A DNA stretch of 64,000 nucleotides from Homoserinimonas sp. OAct 916 (GCF_003260275.1 NZ_QJHB01000010.1:1-64000), one strand, 5' to 3'; counted from the stretch's first letter, positions 9,012 to 17,104 are shown. Numbers and translations: made by a program. The notes: generated by a model from the letters alone, not told the origin.

Positions 9012-9665
9012 TTACTCGGTTGTGGCTGACGCTTCGTCGGCCGAGTCATCTGCCGAGTCATCTGCTGAGTCGTCAGCTGATGACTGTCCGCCACGCGGGT
9101 TCGACTGCGCCTTGTTCGCCGCACGGTGCGCGACGGCCTCGGCCTTCGCGTCGGACTTGTTGCGGTGCGGGCCGATGACCATCACCATGTTGCGTCCGTC
9201 AATGGTCGGGGTCGATTCGATCGAACCGAACTCCTGCACGTCTTCGGCGAACTTCTGCAACAGGCGCACACCCTGGTCTGGGCGTGACTGTTCACGGCCG
9301 CGGAACAGGATCATGGCCTTGACCTTGTCGCCGCCCTTGAGAAAGCCCTCGGCGCGCTTGCGCTTGGTCTCGTAGTCGTGCTTGTCGATCTTCAGTCGAA
9401 AACGCACCTCTTTCAAGATGGTGTTCGCCTGGTTGCGGCGGGCTTCCTTAGCCTTCTGCGCGGCTTCGTATTTGTACTTGCCGTAGTCCATGATCTTGGC
9501 GACCGGCGGCTTCGAGTTGGGGGCTACCTCAACCAGATCCAGGTCGGCTTCCTGCGCCAGGCGCAGGGCGACATCGATCGCCACGACACCCACCTGCTCG
9601 CCTGCTGGGCCCACCAGGCGTACTTCGGGGACGCGGATACGGTCATTGGTACGGGGGTCGCTGAT
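9012..9665 (-). CDS. infC: Translation initiation factor IF-3 (ATC start)
   Basis: IF-3 binds 30S subunits and monitors the start codon and initiator tRNA. The conserved N terminus ([20 protein letters not shown]) continues in frame upstream of the first ATG/GTG and begins at an ATC codon (9663-9665). AGAGGAG lies about 6 nt before it, so the start is ATC, giving 217 residues. A non-canonical AUU-type start is the known basis of infC autoregulation in E. coli. The C-terminal tail after about residue 180 is an acidic DDSA repeat, an extension seen in actinobacterial IF-3. First gene of infC-rpmI-rplT. Confidence 0.95.
   Translation of the reverse strand: MSDPRTNDRIRVPEVRLVGPAGEQVGVVAIDVALRLAQEADLDLVEVAPNSKPPVAKIMDYGKYKYEAAQKAKEARRNQANTILKEVRFRLKIDKHDYETKRKRAEGFLKGGDKVKAMILFRGREQSRPDQGVRLLQKFAEDVQEFGSIESTPTIDGRNMVMVIGPHRNKSDAKAEAVAHRAANKAQSNPRGGQSSADDSADDSADDSADEASATTE
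9040..9075. repeat. 12-bp tandem repeat in infC tail
   Basis: Three 12-bp units (GCCGAGTCATCT, GCCGAGTCATCT, GCTGAGTCGTCA) encode the repeated DDSA of the IF-3 acidic tail. The unit is a multiple of three, so copy changes keep the frame. Confidence 0.85.
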
Positions 9666-9965
9666 GCGTTTCTCCTCTTGTGATGTGTTTTGTGCTGTGC
9701 ACGACGGATGCCGCTCACGTTCTTCGGAGGAAATTCTCGCACCGGCAGCTCGCGCTGCTTCAGACCCGGTCTTATTCGTTCACCGACCGGATCGGTACTG
9801 CACCCTGGCTGTCGCCGCGGGCGGCCCCTTTTACAGGATCGCATCGCCGTGACGGAGTGCTAACAACCCGGTAACCTAGTGATGCGGTAAACGCGGGTGG
9901 GAGATTCTCCACTTTCGCTTCGAGTCTAGTGCCCGAAGCCCGCATAACTCTAGCAGAGGATCCTG
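9666..9965. other. infC / DUF1844 divergent intergenic region
   Basis: Three hundred bases between two divergent genes, containing the infC leader. Apart from the infC ribosome-binding site (about 9673-9678) no clear hairpin-plus-T-tract, riboswitch or strong promoter was identified. No coding frame with a family motif is seen. Confidence 0.5.
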
Positions 9966-10304
9966 GTGAACGACAGCCCCGAGAAGCAAGCCGTGCGCGA
10001 CATCGCCGACGTTTCAGCGGTGGAGGTGATTTCCACCACGGCCGTCCACCTGTTGAGTGCCGCCGCGGTGAAGTGCGGCCTGGCCGACGACCCGGAGACC
10101 CAGACCGACCTCGACGAGGCGCGCAAGCTGATCAATGCCCTCGCCGGCCTCGTCACCGCCAGTGCGGCTGATATCGGCGACCAGCACGCGCGCAGCCTTC
10201 GCGACGGCCTGCGCTCGGTGCAACTGGCGTTCCGTGAGGCTTCGTCCCACCCGGATCCGATCGGGCAGGGCCCCGGCGAGAAATACACGGGCCCGGTCAA
10301 CTGA
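9966..10304 (+). CDS. DUF1844 family protein
   Basis: A 112-residue conserved actinobacterial protein of unknown function, starting at GTG 9966 (GAGGATCCTG upstream gives a weak site). It is mostly helical, with the DUF1844-like core AVHLLSAAAVKCGLADDPE and DLDEARKLINALAGLVTASA. It is divergent from infC, the usual neighbour of this family in actinobacteria. No enzymatic motif, signal peptide or membrane segment is evident. Confidence 0.85.
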   Translation: MNDSPEKQAVRDIADVSAVEVISTTAVHLLSAAAVKCGLADDPETQTDLDEARKLINALAGLVTASAADIGDQHARSLRDGLRSVQLAFREASSHPDPIGQGPGEKYTGPVN

Positions 10305-10328
10305 AGCGGCCACGCCCACGCGCCGCGG

Positions 10329-11162
10329 TCAGGTGGAGGCGGCCAGTTGCAGGCTCAACGAGTCGACCCTGTCGGCAATGATGGTGCTGCGTGCCCAGGA
10401 GGCCTGAAGGCGACCCAAAATCTGATCGAGTTCTTCTCGCGCCAGGCCGGGAATCAGTTCGAGCCGGATGATCAGTTCCGGCCCGGCCAGCCGGGCGCCG
10501 GGATCGCCGGCTGACAGCGACATGGCGATCACTGAGGGTTCGCGCGCCACCGACTGGTGGAAGTAGTCGTGTACGGCCGGGTCGTCATAACACGGGGACC
10601 ACGGTTCGCCTTTGGCCATCGCCCATAGGGCGGGCCGTTTGATGGCGAATTCGGTCTGGCTGGTCGGGTCGAGAATGACCACATCGGTCTGCTCCCCCGC
10701 AGCCGCCTGGGCCACCCGCACAGCACTGGCAGGAACCGGGCGCGCTTCGGTACTCCACCTGCTCATTGCGGCCACCGAGCTGAACACGGGCAATACTGTG
10801 CGGCCGTCCGGTCCGGCAACGGTGACGATGGCGAGTTCTTGGGTCTTGTCCACCTTCTGCCCGCGTGCGTTCACGCCGACGTCGCCCGCGTGCGCGACGA
10901 GCGGGATGAGCAGCCTCACCCCCCGAAGCACATCGATCACGTAGGATTCATTGAACTCGCCGTTTCGAAACCCGCCCAGTGCGCCGACCAACTCGGGCGC
11001 CGCCGCTCCGTCGTCGCCATCGAACGGATTCTCCTCGAATCTGCGCCCGGCCCACGGTTGACCTGCGGAATCAGCGATCGCGGGATCGGCGAGCACGTGT
11101 TCAGCGTGGCCCTCCGGTGCGGTGCGCCCATCTGCACGTGCGTCAGCACTGTTGTCCTGCAT
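10329..11162 (-). CDS. SseB family protein
   Basis: A 277-residue protein with an SseB N-terminal-like domain (about residues 75-180, including RLLIPLVAHAGDV and GRTVLPVFSSVAAMSRW) and an SseB C-terminal-like region. SseB-domain proteins in actinobacteria are conserved beside hisA/priA but have no defined biochemical role. ATG 11162 is chosen because GGGAGG lies 8 nt upstream; that site is inside the end of the priA-like gene, whose stop is 5 bp away, so the two are probably co-transcribed and coupled. Confidence 0.85.
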   Translation of the reverse strand: MQDNSADARADGRTAPEGHAEHVLADPAIADSAGQPWAGRRFEENPFDGDDGAAAPELVGALGGFRNGEFNESYVIDVLRGVRLLIPLVAHAGDVGVNARGQKVDKTQELAIVTVAGPDGRTVLPVFSSVAAMSRWSTEARPVPASAVRVAQAAAGEQTDVVILDPTSQTEFAIKRPALWAMAKGEPWSPCYDDPAVHDYFHQSVAREPSVIAMSLSAGDPGARLAGPELIIRLELIPGLAREELDQILGRLQASWARSTIIADRVDSLSLQLAAST

Positions 11163-11166
11163 CTTC

Positions 11167-11910
11167 TCAGCCTCCCGCGACGTCGAGGGCTTCGGCAAGG
11201 CTGAACACCTGGCGTTGAAGGGCCCGGCCGACGATGGCGCCCTCCAACCCGCGCGGCACCAGTTCTCGCAGTTCGGCGAGGTCGTCGAGGCTTGCGATAC
11301 CGCCTGCGGTGATCACGGGGCGATGCGTGTGGTCCAGGATTTCCCTGATCAGTTCCAGATTCGGTCCGGCCAGGGTTCCATCACGGGTGACGTCGGTGAT
11401 GACGTAACGGCAGCATCCGATCGCGTCGAGTCGCTCAATGGCCGAGCCCAGGTTCTGACCGCCGTCGGTCCAGCCCCGTGACGCCAAGACGTTATCACGA
11501 ACGTCCAGGGCAACTGCGACCTGCTCGCCCAGGCGGGCGATGACGTTCGCGACCCACTCCGGGTTCTCCCACGCCGCGGTGCTCAGCACAATGCGGGTTG
11601 CCCCGCTGTCCAGTGCCGCTTCCAGGGAGTCCTCGTCGACGATTCTGCCGGAAACCTGAACACTGATCGAGCGGGCCAGTTTGTGGATGCGCTTGATCGC
11701 TGCTCGGTTGTTGCCGCGTCGGAAGGCGGCGTCTTGATCGACGACGTGCACCCAGCGGGCGCCATTTCTGGCCCACTGCGCCGTGGCTTCGGCCGGATCC
11801 ACGAATGTCTTCGTTCCGTCCCCTGCCGGGCACACTCGTTCGGTCTTGCCGCCGATGACGGGTACGGCCGGAAACAGGGTGAGTCCCGGCGCTCGGTTGA
11901 AGTCACTCAT
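11167..11910 (-). CDS. Divergent HisA/PriA-like (beta-alpha)8-barrel protein
   Basis: The 247-residue protein aligns along its length with PriA, the bifunctional HisA/TrpF phosphoribosyl isomerase of actinobacteria. Retained blocks include VHVVDQDAAFRRG, TAAWENPEW, SRGWTDGG, ITDVTRDGTLAGPN (Asp173, equivalent to catalytic Asp175 of M. tuberculosis PriA), ITAGGIASLDDL and EGAIVGRAL. However, the strand-1 motif normally LLPAVDV reads LFPAVPV, so Pro17 replaces the catalytic Asp11. The usual LSGGIRD loop is shortened to SGRIVD. Start ATG 11910 is family-consistent. No hisB or hisH lies next to it. It may have lost or changed activity; frameshift is excluded because the rest stays in register. 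Confidence 0.85.
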   Translation of the reverse strand: MSDFNRAPGLTLFPAVPVIGGKTERVCPAGDGTKTFVDPAEATAQWARNGARWVHVVDQDAAFRRGNNRAAIKRIHKLARSISVQVSGRIVDEDSLEAALDSGATRIVLSTAAWENPEWVANVIARLGEQVAVALDVRDNVLASRGWTDGGQNLGSAIERLDAIGCCRYVITDVTRDGTLAGPNLELIREILDHTHRPVITAGGIASLDDLAELRELVPRGLEGAIVGRALQRQVFSLAEALDVAGG

Positions 11911-12171
11911 CAATGCCCCTGGCCACACAGGACCAATCGCTCAGCGGGATCTCGCATGGCCGAGTTCCGGTTCGGCAGTATGTCGAACAACGATAAAGCC
12001 TACTTCAGATCGCGGTTCACGCCGAATTCGAACAGCCCCGATTCGAACAGCCCCGATTCGAACAGCCACGATTCGATCAGCCACGATTTGATCAGCTCCG
12101 ACGGCGAGGCCTGCACTGCGAGGCTACGACGTGGGTGATCGATGTCGGGCAACCACACGACGGCCGGTGCC
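11911..12171. other. Intergenic region upstream of the priA-like gene
   Basis: This 261-bp gap occupies the place where hisH, hisB and often hisC lie in related actinobacteria. It contains a five-unit 15-bp tandem array (12023-12097). No remnant of a histidine gene could be read in any frame. Confidence 0.55.
12023..12097. repeat. 15-bp tandem repeat, five units
   Basis: Units are variants of CCGATTCGAACAGCC (two exact, three with 1-3 changes), running head to tail. A plus-strand frame reads it as NSPDS-like pentapeptides, but that frame is mostly antisense to the priA-like gene and is not considered a gene. Confidence 0.95.
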
Positions 12172-12642
12172 TCACCGCGAGTAGGCGGCGGGAATCGCCA
12201 GCAACTGCCCGGGCAGGACCGAAGCGGTCTCCAATTGGTTCAACGTCATGATCTCGGCGATGACGTCACGGGGGTCGGCAGAGGGAGCAACCGACTCTGC
12301 CAGCTCCCACAGCGATTGCCCGGCGTGAACTGTGACGTGGTCGAAGACCACCGCCGGAGACGCCGTTGCGCTGTCGGCTATCGCACCGCCACCGTTCACA
12401 GCGAAGATGAGGGCTGCCGCCACAACAGGCACGGCGACCAGTCCGGTGAGCACTGCACGCCCACGCCGGGTGATCCGCAGCCGGGTGTGGGTCAAGGCAC
12501 CGGAAGACGGTGCACCCGAGGACGGTGCACCTGAGGACGGTGCACCTGAGGACGCTGCATCATATGACCGCGCAGCGGACGCGACAATCGCAACTGGGCG
12601 GACCGTGCCGTGGGCGGTGACGGTGGCTGATGGTGCGGACAT
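12172..12642 (-). CDS. LysM-domain membrane protein divergent from lexA
   Basis: A 156-residue protein: an N-terminal cytoplasmic part with a PSSGA repeat (about residues 29-49), one membrane segment (about 63-82, VLTGLVAVPVVAAALIFAV), and an external LysM domain at the C terminus (HVTVHAGQSLWELAESVAP...LPGQLLAIPA). LysM proteins divergent from lexA in Gram-positives (Bacillus YneA, M. tuberculosis Rv2719c) are SOS-induced and delay division or act on the wall. The location and a nearby SOS box support a similar role here, by inference. ATG 12642 has AGGAGGAG 8 nt upstream. Confidence 0.85.
   Translation of the reverse strand: MSAPSATVTAHGTVRPVAIVASAARSYDAASSGAPSSGAPSSGAPSSGALTHTRLRITRRGRAVLTGLVAVPVVAAALIFAVNGGGAIADSATASPAVVFDHVTVHAGQSLWELAESVAPSADPRDVIAEIMTLNQLETASVLPGQLLAIPAAYSR
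12497..12556. repeat. 15-bp tandem repeat inside the LysM gene
   Basis: Four 15-bp units of the form GCACCTGAGGACGGT encode the repeated PSSGA segment in the cytoplasmic N-terminal region. Copies differ by one to three bases and keep the reading frame. Confidence 0.93.
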
Positions 12643-12663
12643 ATGCGTTCTCCTCCTGGTGCG

Positions 12664-12690
12664 TGGCCCTTACGCACGATGTGAGGGCCA
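12664..12690. other. Inverted repeat in the LysM gene leader
   Basis: TGGCCCT and AGGGCCA form a 7-bp stem with a 13-nt loop, about 22 bp upstream of the LysM start codon. It lies on the presumed 5' untranslated region of that gene. Confidence 0.6.
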
Positions 12691-12706
12691 AGAAACCTTC
12701 AGTAGT

Positions 12707-12746
12707 ATTCGCATCCAACCCTCGGCCGGGAGGGCCGGATGCGAAT
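12707..12746. other. 40-bp near-perfect palindrome in the lexA-LysM gap
   Basis: ATTCGCATCC and GGATGCGAAT form a perfect 10-bp outer stem. Inside is a 2x2 internal loop (AA/CC), a perfect 5-bp stem (CCCTC/GAGGG) and a 6-nt GGCCGG loop. No T-run follows on either strand, so a simple terminator is unlikely. It could be an RNA structure in the LysM mRNA leader or a protein-binding site. Confidence 0.75.
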
Positions 12747-12754
12747 CTATGTAC

Positions 12755-12768
12755 TGAACATATCTTCT
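12755..12768 (-). promoter_or_regulatory. Possible degenerate SOS box for the LysM gene
   Basis: TGAACATATCTTCT resembles the Gram-positive SOS box core GAACNNNNGTTC with one mismatch in the right half. It lies about 115 bp upstream of the LysM start. Weak evidence compared with the site at 12837. Confidence 0.3.
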
Positions 12769-12836
12769 ATTGTTCTCATGGTCAAGCAGGTATTCGATTG
12801 AAACCTCACCAATCCGCCCAATTGCATGCGACACGC

Positions 12837-12852
12837 TCGAACAGATGTTTGA
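12837..12852 (+). promoter_or_regulatory. SOS box (LexA operator) upstream of lexA
   Basis: TCGAACAGATGTTTGA matches the Gram-positive/actinobacterial SOS box CGAACNNNNGTTYG apart from the final half-site T for C variation. It overlaps the -35 of the predicted lexA promoter, so LexA binding would shut off its own gene. The divergent LysM gene may share it. Confidence 0.85.
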
Positions 12853-12877
12853 GTCACGCCTGCTATTCAGATACAGT
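12849..12877 (+). promoter_or_regulatory. lexA promoter
   Basis: TTGAGT (-35, 12849-12854), a 17-bp spacer and TACAGT (-10, 12872-12877) form a good sigma-70-type promoter. The -35 overlaps the SOS box. Predicted transcription start is near 12884. Confidence 0.7.
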
Positions 12878-12957
12878 TTCGATGAGATGCAACACACACA
12901 ACCAGACACCACCGACATTGCGTCGCGGCGGTTGCTAACAGAAGGAGCGTGAGCCGC

Positions 12958-13689
12958 GTGGCCAACGACCCGGCACCTACCGAACCGGCTTCATTGGACC
13001 AGGGATCAGCACCGGCGAAGAACACTCGCCGCCGCAAGAGTCTGAGCGCCAAGCAGCGGGCCATTCTCGAGACCATCCAACGCTCCGTGGCCCAGCGCGG
13101 TTACCCGCCGAGCATGCGCGAGATCGGGGATGCCGTCGGTCTGGCCTCATTGTCGAGTGTCACCCACCAGCTCAATCAATTGCAGTTGAGCGGCTATCTT
13201 CGCAGGGATGCCAACAAACCTCGCGCCCTCGAGGTGCTGATCCACCTGCCGGCATCCGATCAGGGCGACGGCGAGCCGGAGCAGAGTTTCGCCGAGAATG
13301 CCATCCCTGTCGGTGACGCGGCTATGGTTCCGCTGGTGGGGCGAATCGCCGCCGGGATCCCGATCACCGCAGACCAGCAGATTGACGAGGTCTTTCCGCT
13401 CCCCCGCCGCCTGGTCGGCAAGGGTGAGCTGTTCATGCTGAAGGTCGTCGGCGACTCGATGATCGACGCGGCCATCTGCGATGGCGACTGGGTGGTCGTG
13501 CGCCAGCAGGCGACGGCCGAGAATGGGGAGATCGTCGCGGCGATGCTCGACGATGAGGCCACGGTCAAGGTGTTCCGTCAGCGAGACGGACACACGTGGC
13601 TACTGCCGCGCAACACCAACTTCGAGCCCATCCTCGGTGACTTCGCCCAGATCCTCGGCAAGGTTGTTGCAGTGCTGCGGGCCGTGTAG
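12958..13689 (+). CDS. lexA: LexA repressor
   Basis: SOS repressor that self-cleaves when RecA filaments form. The N-terminal winged helix includes [32 protein letters not shown]. The C-terminal S24 peptidase domain has the Ala-Gly cleavage site in RIAAGIPI, catalytic Ser in VVGDSMIDA and catalytic Lys in [11 protein letters not shown] 12958 is preferred: AGGAG lies 10 nt upstream, whereas an in-frame GTG at 12949 is only one base from it. 243 residues, with a short disordered N-terminal extension common in actinobacteria. Convergent with hflX. Confidence 0.96.
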   Translation: MANDPAPTEPASLDQGSAPAKNTRRRKSLSAKQRAILETIQRSVAQRGYPPSMREIGDAVGLASLSSVTHQLNQLQLSGYLRRDANKPRALEVLIHLPASDQGDGEPEQSFAENAIPVGDAAMVPLVGRIAAGIPITADQQIDEVFPLPRRLVGKGELFMLKVVGDSMIDAAICDGDWVVVRQQATAENGEIVAAMLDDEATVKVFRQRDGHTWLLPRNTNFEPILGDFAQILGKVVAVLRAV

Positions 13690-13695
13690 TCGCGG

Positions 13696-15303
13696 TCAGT
13701 CTTCGATCGGATCGATGCTGAACGGCTCCACGAGCCCGCTGTATTCCGCGTTGACCAGCGCGTGCACTTCGGTACCGCTGGCCACATATTCGGTGCTGAG
13801 CACGCGATTGTGGTCGTGCAACATGGTGACGATGTCACCGCGGTCGTAGGGCACCAGTAGTCGCACTTCGATTGACGGAGTCGGCAGTGCGTCGGCAATT
13901 GCGGCAAGCAGCTCGTCAATGCCCTCGCCCGTGCGGGCGGAGACGAAGACCCCGTCTGGTGCGAGCCCCCGCAAAAGCAGTCGGTCGTCGTCACCGACCA
14001 AGTCGCTCTTGTTGAAAGCGATGATCTCGGGGATATCCCGGCCGCCCACTTCGCCGATCACCTCGTGGACCGTATTGATCTGACCGGCTGGATCGGGGTG
14101 GGCGGCGTCGACCACGTGCACGATCACGTCGGCGTCGGCCACTTCTTCCAGGGTGGACCGAAACGCCTCGACCAACTGGTGTGGCAGGTTGCGCACAAAA
14201 CCGACGGTGTCGGTCAGGGTGTAGTGCCGGCCATCGGCGGTCTCCGCCTTGCGCACGGTGGCATCCAGCGTGGCGAACAGGGCATTCTCGACCAGTACCC
14301 CCGCGTGGGTGATCCGGTTCAGCAGGGAGGACTTGCCAGCGTTGGTGTAGCCGGCAATTGCGACGGAGGGCACCGCATTGCGCTTGCGGGTCGCCCGCTT
14401 TGCCTCCCGGTTGGGCTTCATCGCCACCATCTGCTTGCGCAGTCTGGCCATTCGGGTATGGATGCGACGACGGTCCAACTCGATCTTCGTCTCACCGGGT
14501 CCGCGCGAACCCATCCCGGCGCCCGAACCCACCTGCCCGCCAGCCTGACGCGACATCGACTCACCCCAGCCGCGCAGCCTCGGGAGGAGGTATTCCAGTT
14601 GGGCGAGTTCCACCTGGGCCTTGCCCTCACGGCTGGTCGCGTGCTGGCTGAAGATATCGAGGATCACCGCGGTTCGGTCAATCACCTTGACCTTGACCAC
14701 GTCTTCCAACGCACGACGCTGGCTCGGGGCCAGTTCGTCATCGGCGATCACGGTATCCGCCCCGAGCGCCTGCACGGTTGCTTTCAACTCCTGCGCCTTG
14801 CCTCGGCCCAGGTATGTGCTCGGGTCGGGGTGCAATCGCTTCTGGAGCAGGCCGTCGAGCACGACCGCGCCGGCGGTCTCAGCGAGGGCTCCCAGCTCGA
14901 GCAACGAGTTCTCGGCCTCCTCCAGCCCTCCCTGCGGGTAGATCCCGATCAGAATGACGTTCTCCAGTCGCACCTCTCGGTATTCCACCTCGGTGACGTC
15001 TTCGAGTTCGGTGGACAGACCCGCCACGCGCCGCATGGCCTGACGGTCATCCCGGTCGAGCTGGTCGCCGTCATAGAGGTTGGGTTCGGCTTCGCCCTCC
15101 TCCGCCTGCAGGCTCGTGGCGCCTGCCCCACTGCCGAAGAGGGAGAACCCTGCCGACTTCGCGTGGGATCGGGCGAGAATGCGCGCCACCGGGTCATTCA
15201 AGTCCCCCGGGTCGCTCGGCCCGTGGGAATCGTGGGCGGACGCGGACGGCTCGTTCTGGGGGTCGGTCTCGAAATCGGGCGTTGGCCCTGAAGTTTTCAT
15301 CAT
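13696..15303 (-). CDS. hflX: Ribosome-associated GTPase HflX
   Basis: GTPase that splits stalled or stress-damaged 70S ribosomes. The 535-residue protein has a low-complexity N-terminal extension (about 1-110), the HflX domain with LDGLLQKRLHPDPSTYLGRG, a glycine-rich linker (GSGAGMGSRGPGETK), and a G domain with P-loop GYTNAGKSSL, G3 DTVGF and G4 NKSD. It is transcribed toward lexA with a 6-bp gap. A TAGGGT -10-like box about 10 nt before the ATG suggests a very short leader. Confidence 0.95.
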   Translation of the reverse strand: MMKTSGPTPDFETDPQNEPSASAHDSHGPSDPGDLNDPVARILARSHAKSAGFSLFGSGAGATSLQAEEGEAEPNLYDGDQLDRDDRQAMRRVAGLSTELEDVTEVEYREVRLENVILIGIYPQGGLEEAENSLLELGALAETAGAVVLDGLLQKRLHPDPSTYLGRGKAQELKATVQALGADTVIADDELAPSQRRALEDVVKVKVIDRTAVILDIFSQHATSREGKAQVELAQLEYLLPRLRGWGESMSRQAGGQVGSGAGMGSRGPGETKIELDRRRIHTRMARLRKQMVAMKPNREAKRATRKRNAVPSVAIAGYTNAGKSSLLNRITHAGVLVENALFATLDATVRKAETADGRHYTLTDTVGFVRNLPHQLVEAFRSTLEEVADADVIVHVVDAAHPDPAGQINTVHEVIGEVGGRDIPEIIAFNKSDLVGDDDRLLLRGLAPDGVFVSARTGEGIDELLAAIADALPTPSIEVRLLVPYDRGDIVTMLHDHNRVLSTEYVASGTEVHALVNAEYSGLVEPFSIDPIED

Positions 15304-15349
15304 CTTCCGGTTAACCCTACCCGCGCCCGGTCGAGTACATTCATTTCAG

Positions 15350-15440
15350 ATGTACAGCGTTCAGCTGTATGGCGTTGAGATCGACCGCACGCAGACAGAC
15401 AGCGTGCAGATGGGCCGCGCAGACAGATGCTGCGTGCAGG
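15350..15440. repeat. Degenerate 15-bp repeats before the methylase gene
   Basis: About six diverged 15-bp units ending in a CGT/GCAG-like block (for example ATGTACAGCGTTCAG and ACAGACAGCGTGCAG) run in the frame of the downstream methylase. Either they encode an unconserved N-terminal extension or they lie in its leader. Confidence 0.6.
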
Positions 15441-15484
15441 GGGGCACCAGGAAATTGGACGGCGGCAGTTTGGGCGGCGGGAGT

Positions 15485-16144
15485 ATGGGCAGCGATAAAG
15501 TGGGCAGTGTGGAGCAAGGCGGCGACCACTACTTCACGGCGAATCCGGCCAGCGAATCCTCGTTGCGCCCGTTCGATGTTCTGTTGGCGGGCCGGGAGTA
15601 TCGCCTGACCACGGCCTCCGGCGTGTTCAGCTCCGGAAAGTTGGACGACGGTACACGGGTGCTGCTGAAGCACACCCCGGCTGCTCCCACCACTGGTGAC
15701 CTGCTTGATCTGGGCTGCGGCTGGGGTCCGATTGCGTTGAGCCTCGCCCTGTCCAGCCCTGATGCGAGGGTGTGGGCCGTGGATGTGAACGATCGAGCCC
15801 TGGACCTGGTGCGGCGAAACGCGGCCACCCTCGGCCTGGACAATGTGCGTGCTGTGCGCCCCGAGGAGGTTCCGGCCGAGGTTCGGTTCGCAACCATCTG
15901 GTCGAACCCCCCGATCCGGGTCGGCAAACAGGTGTTGCACGAGCTGATGCTGTCCTGGCTGCCCCGTCTTCAGCCGGATTCGTCGGCGTGGCTGGTCGTG
16001 CAGAAGAATCTCGGCTCCGATTCGCTGCAGCGGTGGCTGGGCGAGGCCCTTCCCGCCGAATTCACCGTTCTTCGCGCGGAGATCTCCAAGGGCTATCGGG
16101 TGCTGGAGGTGCGCCGCTTGGCAGAGGGCCACGACCCCGGGTGA
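15485..16144 (+). CDS. RsmC-like class I SAM methyltransferase
   Basis: Probable N2-guanine rRNA methyltransferase of the RsmC/MTS type. The SAM motif is LLDLGCGWGPIALSLAL, motif II VWAVDVNDRALDLVRRN, and the catalytic N-P-P motif is WSNPPIRVGK, as in base-amino methylases. Conserved sequence begins near DHYFTANPASE. ATG 15485 (GGGAG just upstream) gives 219 residues; an in-frame ATG at 15350 would add 45 residues built from degenerate repeats. Rather shorter than E. coli RsmC, since only the catalytic half is present, as is usual in actinobacteria. Confidence 0.85.
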   Translation: MGSDKVGSVEQGGDHYFTANPASESSLRPFDVLLAGREYRLTTASGVFSSGKLDDGTRVLLKHTPAAPTTGDLLDLGCGWGPIALSLALSSPDARVWAVDVNDRALDLVRRNAATLGLDNVRAVRPEEVPAEVRFATIWSNPPIRVGKQVLHELMLSWLPRLQPDSSAWLVVQKNLGSDSLQRWLGEALPAEFTVLRAEISKGYRVLEVRRLAEGHDPG

Positions 16145-16163
16145 GCGACGGCGGCCGACTCGA

Positions 16164-17039
16164 CTAGAGGGTGATACTCCCGTCGAAGATCAGCTCCGAC
16201 GGCCCTGACAGCGCCACGTGTTCCCCGTCTTCGGTGGGAAACATTCGCACAGCCAAGGTGCCGCCGGGCACCTCTACCCGCCAGTGGTGCGGGGCGGTTG
16301 GTCCGGCCCAATGCCGGATCGCGAGAGCTGCGGCAGCGGCCCCGGTTCCGCAGCTGAGTGTTTCGCCACTGCCTGCCTCGTGCACCCGCATGCGGATCAT
16401 TCCCACGCCGTCCTTCACGAGGGGCTCACCCGGCACCACGAATTCGATGTTCCGAGCACCCGCACCCGCCGGCTCGAGAACGGGAATGACTCCGAGGTCC
16501 ACCCCGTCGAGTTCATCGTCACCAGACAGCGCCACCACGACGTGCGTGTTTCCGAGCTCGATGGTGAGCCCGGGCCGCGCGACGTGCAGATCTTTGGCAC
16601 GCACCAACGTCTCGGACTCGTCAAGGCGCCACCGGCCGAGGTCGACCTGGAACCCGCTCCTGTTCTGCTGGAGGTCGCGGATACCTGACCTGGTGCCGAT
16701 CGTGAGGGTGTCGGTCCGCGGCAGCTGAACGTGGCCGCGCTCGACCAGGTACTGGGCGAGCACCCTGATGCCGTTGCCACAGATGGCGGCAGGGGTTCCG
16801 TCCGCGTTGTAGTAGTCCATGAACCACTCGGCCGCCTCATCCGCGGCCAGGGCCTGGGATCCGTCGACGATATGGGTCGAGCGAACGGCGCGGATCAACC
16901 CGTCGGCACCCACCCCGAAGTGGCGGTGGCACAGCCACGCGATCTGGGCCCCGGTGAGTGGGTTCTGCCCCTCGGGGTCGGCATAGACCAGAAAGTCGTT
17001 GCCGGTGGCCTGTCCCTTGGTGAACTGCAGTGTGGTCAT
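16164..17039 (-). CDS. dapF: Diaminopimelate epimerase
   Basis: Converts LL-DAP to meso-DAP for peptidoglycan and lysine. The two catalytic cysteines are visible in [13 protein letters not shown] and [14 protein letters not shown], in the two pseudo-symmetric halves of the fold. The family N-terminal motif [11 protein letters not shown] is present. 291 residues, normal length. Convergent with the RsmC-like gene and followed upstream by miaA, as in other actinobacteria. Confidence 0.97.
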   Translation of the reverse strand: MTTLQFTKGQATGNDFLVYADPEGQNPLTGAQIAWLCHRHFGVGADGLIRAVRSTHIVDGSQALAADEAAEWFMDYYNADGTPAAICGNGIRVLAQYLVERGHVQLPRTDTLTIGTRSGIRDLQQNRSGFQVDLGRWRLDESETLVRAKDLHVARPGLTIELGNTHVVVALSGDDELDGVDLGVIPVLEPAGAGARNIEFVVPGEPLVKDGVGMIRMRVHEAGSGETLSCGTGAAAAALAIRHWAGPTAPHHWRVEVPGGTLAVRMFPTEDGEHVALSGPSELIFDGSITL

Positions 17040-17104
17040 CCGACCAGTCTGCCAGCCTTCACAGCTCGGCCCCGCTCACGGCTGGCCCCGCTCGTCAGCG
17101 GGCG

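Noticed and set aside
11683-12138. Plus-strand frame reading the 15-bp array as NSPDS peptides
   Set aside because: Two thirds of it is antisense to the priA-like gene and it lacks a start signal.
12707-12746. Palindrome considered as an intrinsic terminator
   Set aside because: No T-run follows on either strand and it lies inside a divergent promoter region, upstream of both genes.
15341-16132. Minus-strand frame with pentapeptide-repeat-like sequence
   Set aside because: The apparent A(N/D)LxX pattern comes from the degenerate 15-bp repeats and the frame is antisense to the RsmC-like methylase.
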